Positions 62,086-64,000 of a DNA stretch of 64,000 nucleotides are shown here, piece after piece. The notes beneath the pieces are model-generated. The model had not been told where the DNA came from. It saw nothing but the letters and a program-made list of their open reading frames with translations, and searched no databases. The stretch comes from Pelotomaculum_C sp050950345. Lineage in GTDB: Bacteria; Bacillota; Desulfotomaculia; Desulfotomaculales; Pelotomaculaceae. The first letter of the stretch is position 1. Each line of letters begins with the position of its first letter. Both the position numbers and the translations under genes were made by a program. The stretch is taken from the NCBI GenBank assembly GCA_050950345.1, contig JBMNHK010000002.1:124001-188000 (forward strand). Direction: 5' to 3'.

Positions 62086-63456
62086 TTAGATGTCAACCTG
62101 GGGCAAGGAGGCAAAGCCTTTTTCCAGATCTGCATCGGTGGGGATATAATCGGTCATAGTGCCTTCATTGTAACTCATGTAAGCGGACATGTCGAAATAA
62201 CCTGTGCCGGTCAGTCCGAAGACGATGGTCTTTTTCTCGCCTGTTTCCTTGCATTTAAGTGCTTCATCGATGGCAATCTTCAGGGCATGGGCCGATTCCG
62301 GGGCCGGCAGGGTGCCCTCGCAACGGGCAAACATGGTGGCGGCATCAAAGACCTTTAATTGTTCAACCGAGCGCGCTTCCAGGTAGCCATCGTCATACAG
62401 CTTGGAAACGATGGGGCTCATCCCGTGGAATCTCAGACCGCCGGCGTGGTTTGGGGAGGGTATAAAGCCTGAACCCAGAGTGTACATTTTCATGAGTGGG
62501 GTGGTTTTGCCTGTATCTCCAAAATCATAGGCATATTTCCCTCTGGTCAAAGTGGGGCAGGAGGCAGGCTCTACCGCAATGAACCGGATGTCGTTTTTGC
62601 CTTGAATTTTATCGCCCATAAAGGGAGCCATTAAACCGCCCAGGTTGGAACCGCCCCCGGCGCAGCCGATGATGATATCCGGTTCGATCCCGTATTTTTC
62701 ACAGGCGGCTTTGGTTTCAACTCCAATGATGGATTGGTGGAGCAATACATGATCAAGGACGCTTCCCAGGACATAACGGCAATTAGGTGTTTGCATGGAT
62801 ACCTCCAAAGCCTCGGAGATGGCGCAGCCCAAAGAACCATTGGTATCGGGGTATTGGGCCAATATTTTTCTGCCTACTTCCGTTGTGTCGGAGGGCGAAG
62901 CTATGAGTTTGCCACCGTATGTTTCAATAACGGCCTTCCTGTAAGGTTTTTGTTCAACCGAGCCCTTGACCATGAATACTGTTAAAGGCAGATCATAGTA
63001 AGCGCAGGCCATTGCTAGAGCCGTACCCCATTGCCCGGCGCCGGTTTCTGTGGTCAGAGATGTCATGCCGATTTTCTTGGCAAAATAAACTTGTGCTGCT
63101 GCTGAATTCAGTTTGTGGGAACCGGAGGTATTGGTCCCTTCAAATTTGTAATAGATTTCTGCCGGTGTGTCGAGTTGCTCCTCCAGGCAATAGGCCCTTA
63201 TGAGAGGAGAGGGGCGGTACATCTTATAGAAGGCCCGCAGCTCTTCAGGGATCTCGATATATTGATCAGTTGTGTTCAGCTCCTGGTCGATCAGATCTTT
63301 GCAAAAAACCTGGGAAAGCTCCTCCGCAGTACAGGGTTGCATGGTTGCAGGATTGATAAACGGCGGTGGGAGTTCTTTCATCACGGCTTTAAGATTATAC
63401 CAATATTTCGGCAGTTCATCTTCCGTTAGATAAATCTTATAAGGAGTATCAGCCAT
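62086..63456 (-). CDS. trpB2: TrpB2-type tryptophan synthase beta chain
   Basis: A 456-residue PLP enzyme of the longer TrpB2 branch, with PSPLIRAYCLEEQLDTPAEIYYKFEGTNTSGSHKLNSA (PLP Lys in the SHKLN site; shown here as RPSPLIRAYC and NTSGSHKLNSA), TETGAGQWGTALA and CAGGGSNLGG for phosphate binding. It makes Trp from indole and Ser; TrpB2 is often a stand-alone indole-salvage enzyme, and no trpA is next to it. A Trp-type T-box leader controls it. Confidence 0.93.
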   Translation of the reverse strand: MADTPYKIYLTEDELPKYWYNLKAVMKELPPPFINPATMQPCTAEELSQVFCKDLIDQELNTTDQYIEIPEELRAFYKMYRPSPLIRAYCLEEQLDTPAEIYYKFEGTNTSGSHKLNSAAAQVYFAKKIGMTSLTTETGAGQWGTALAMACAYYDLPLTVFMVKGSVEQKPYRKAVIETYGGKLIASPSDTTEVGRKILAQYPDTNGSLGCAISEALEVSMQTPNCRYVLGSVLDHVLLHQSIIGVETKAACEKYGIEPDIIIGCAGGGSNLGGLMAPFMGDKIQGKNDIRFIAVEPASCPTLTRGKYAYDFGDTGKTTPLMKMYTLGSGFIPSPNHAGGLRFHGMSPIVSKLYDDGYLEARSVEQLKVFDAATMFARCEGTLPAPESAHALKIAIDEALKCKETGEKKTIVFGLTGTGYFDMSAYMSYNEGTMTDYIPTDADLEKGFASLPQVDI

Positions 63457-63484
63457 CTTAAGTCCATCCTTTCATTTTGTTTGA

Positions 63485-63765
63485 AAAAATAAAAGTCTTT
63501 GCCCATATAAGGACAAAGACTGATATCTCTGCGGTACCACCTAATTTGCGTATTAACGCCACTTGTTTCGTGTACTATCATACACGCTCCATTGATAACG
63601 GGTGAAGTTCCCGGCTAGCATACTCTAAAAAATTTCCGCATCGCCCTCATGAGTCCATTCACATAAGCTTTATCACCGCATTCACAGCACCGGCGGCTCT
63701 CTGAGGATAAAGTTTATTATGCTACTAGTCTCAATCAAAGGTTTAATCTCTTATTTGCTATTGCG
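63485..63765 (-). ncRNA. T-box leader (Trp specifier) upstream of trpB2
   Basis: Minus strand. The T-box sequence AGGTGGTACCGCAGAGAT covers about 63528-63545. The Stem I distal part includes AGAGAGCCGCCGGTG and AATGCGGTGA. The specifier region GAATGGACTC gives TGG (complement of 63655-63657), the Trp codon. A terminator stem GTCTTTGTCC/GGGCAAAGAC then TTTTATTTTTT sits at about 63487-63520. Uncharged tRNA-Trp should allow readthrough. Confidence 0.93.
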
Positions 63766-63768
63766 CTT

Positions 63769-63797
63769 ATAATATAGTCTATAAGTCTATTTGTCAA
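63769..63797 (-). promoter_or_regulatory. Promoter of the T-box/trpB2 transcript
   Basis: Minus strand TTGACA (complement of 63792-63797) and TATTAT (complement of 63769-63774) with 17-bp spacing, a good sigma-A promoter just upstream of the T-box. Confidence 0.8.
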
Positions 63798-63873
63798 GTA
63801 AAAAAATTAATTTAGCACAGAGTCCAGTTATACTACGGACTAATTATGCCGGGGCGCCGGCAGTTGCCAAATT

Positions 63874-64000
63874 TTACATAGGTGTGATCAAGACAGGGTT
63901 GATGTACCAGAATACTTTATCCAGAGCCACCAGCGCTTCTGCCCGGGTGGCAAAGTCCTGGGGCCGGAAAGTCCCATCGGGGTACCCGTTCATCAACCTG
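63874..64000 (-). CDS. S-layer homology domain protein, C-terminal fragment
   Basis: The minus strand reads into the window end with GYPDGTFRPQDFATRAEALV then ALDKVFWYINP and a stop at 63874-63876. G-YPDGTF-P---TRAE is the S-layer homology signature that anchors proteins to the cell wall. The rest lies outside the window. Confidence 0.85.
   Translation of the reverse strand, partial: RLMNGYPDGTFRPQDFATRAEALVALDKVFWYINPVLITPM

Noticed and set aside
1..64000. tRNA or rRNA genes
   Set aside because: I scanned for cloverleaf-type and rRNA-like sequence on both strands and saw none.

Overview
The window looks like chromosome from an anaerobic, probably spore-forming Firmicute of the Peptococcaceae/Desulfotomaculum-Pelotomaculum type. 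The reasons are Gram-positive Shine-Dalgarno sites, a T-box leader, a ydaO-type c-di-AMP riboswitch, an rnfCDGEAB operon, a reverse rubrerythrin, a tungsten-enzyme radical SAM maturase and a YedE/TusA selenium pair. The placement is inferred from gene content only.

1-10.8 kb is a ribosomal peptide (RiPP) locus. It has three Nif11-type precursors (two with frameshifts), one NHLP-type precursor whose core carries an Ala-Tyr-Gly motif and a single Arg, two radical SAM/SPASM enzymes, a UPF0489 peptide-arginase homologue, a GNAT acyltransferase, an HExxH protein, an unrecognised protein ending in an NHLP-leader-like domain, and an ABC-type binding lipoprotein. An ECF sigma factor tail and a small protein with a leader-like VAGG motif precede it. 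The set suggests a peptide that could carry a splicease-type backbone edit and an acylated ornithine.

11-28 kb holds a cadC/cadA metal-efflux unit with a clear operator, an orphan tungsten-cofactor radical SAM maturase, a DUF1538-DUF1538-PII operon, an MFS transporter, a PHP phosphatase, a DUF2975/XRE/DUF4173 set, and on the minus strand a trehalose operon (otsA-otsB fusion, GH65 phosphorylase, beta-phosphoglucomutase). 28-36 kb has reverse rubrerythrin, YedE/TusA, a CNNM/CBS protein and a heterodimeric ABC exporter with one degenerate ATP site.

36-39.6 kb is a run of genes (cytidylate-kinase-like, cinA, dapB-like) each broken by several small indels, mostly one extra base in a short homopolymer. 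This points to sequence error or real decay. A c-di-AMP riboswitch precedes dapB. metH and a separate activation-domain protein follow.

45-58 kb is a sodium/proton bioenergetics block: three NhaD/ArsB-type antiporter genes (two nearly identical), then the Rnf complex and ApbE. The antiporter genes share a conserved structured leader RNA: one copy before gene 1, one full and one truncated before gene 2, and three full copies in a ~272-bp tandem array before gene 3. Each full minus-strand copy ends in an intrinsic terminator. This tandem leader array is the most interesting unexplained structure in the window, together with the RiPP locus.

58-64 kb has two Nudix genes (one with a degenerate Nudix box), a DUF5320 protein, cyclophilin, a UPF0251 regulator, a ferredoxin-like protein, trpB2 under a Trp T-box, and the end of an SLH-domain protein.
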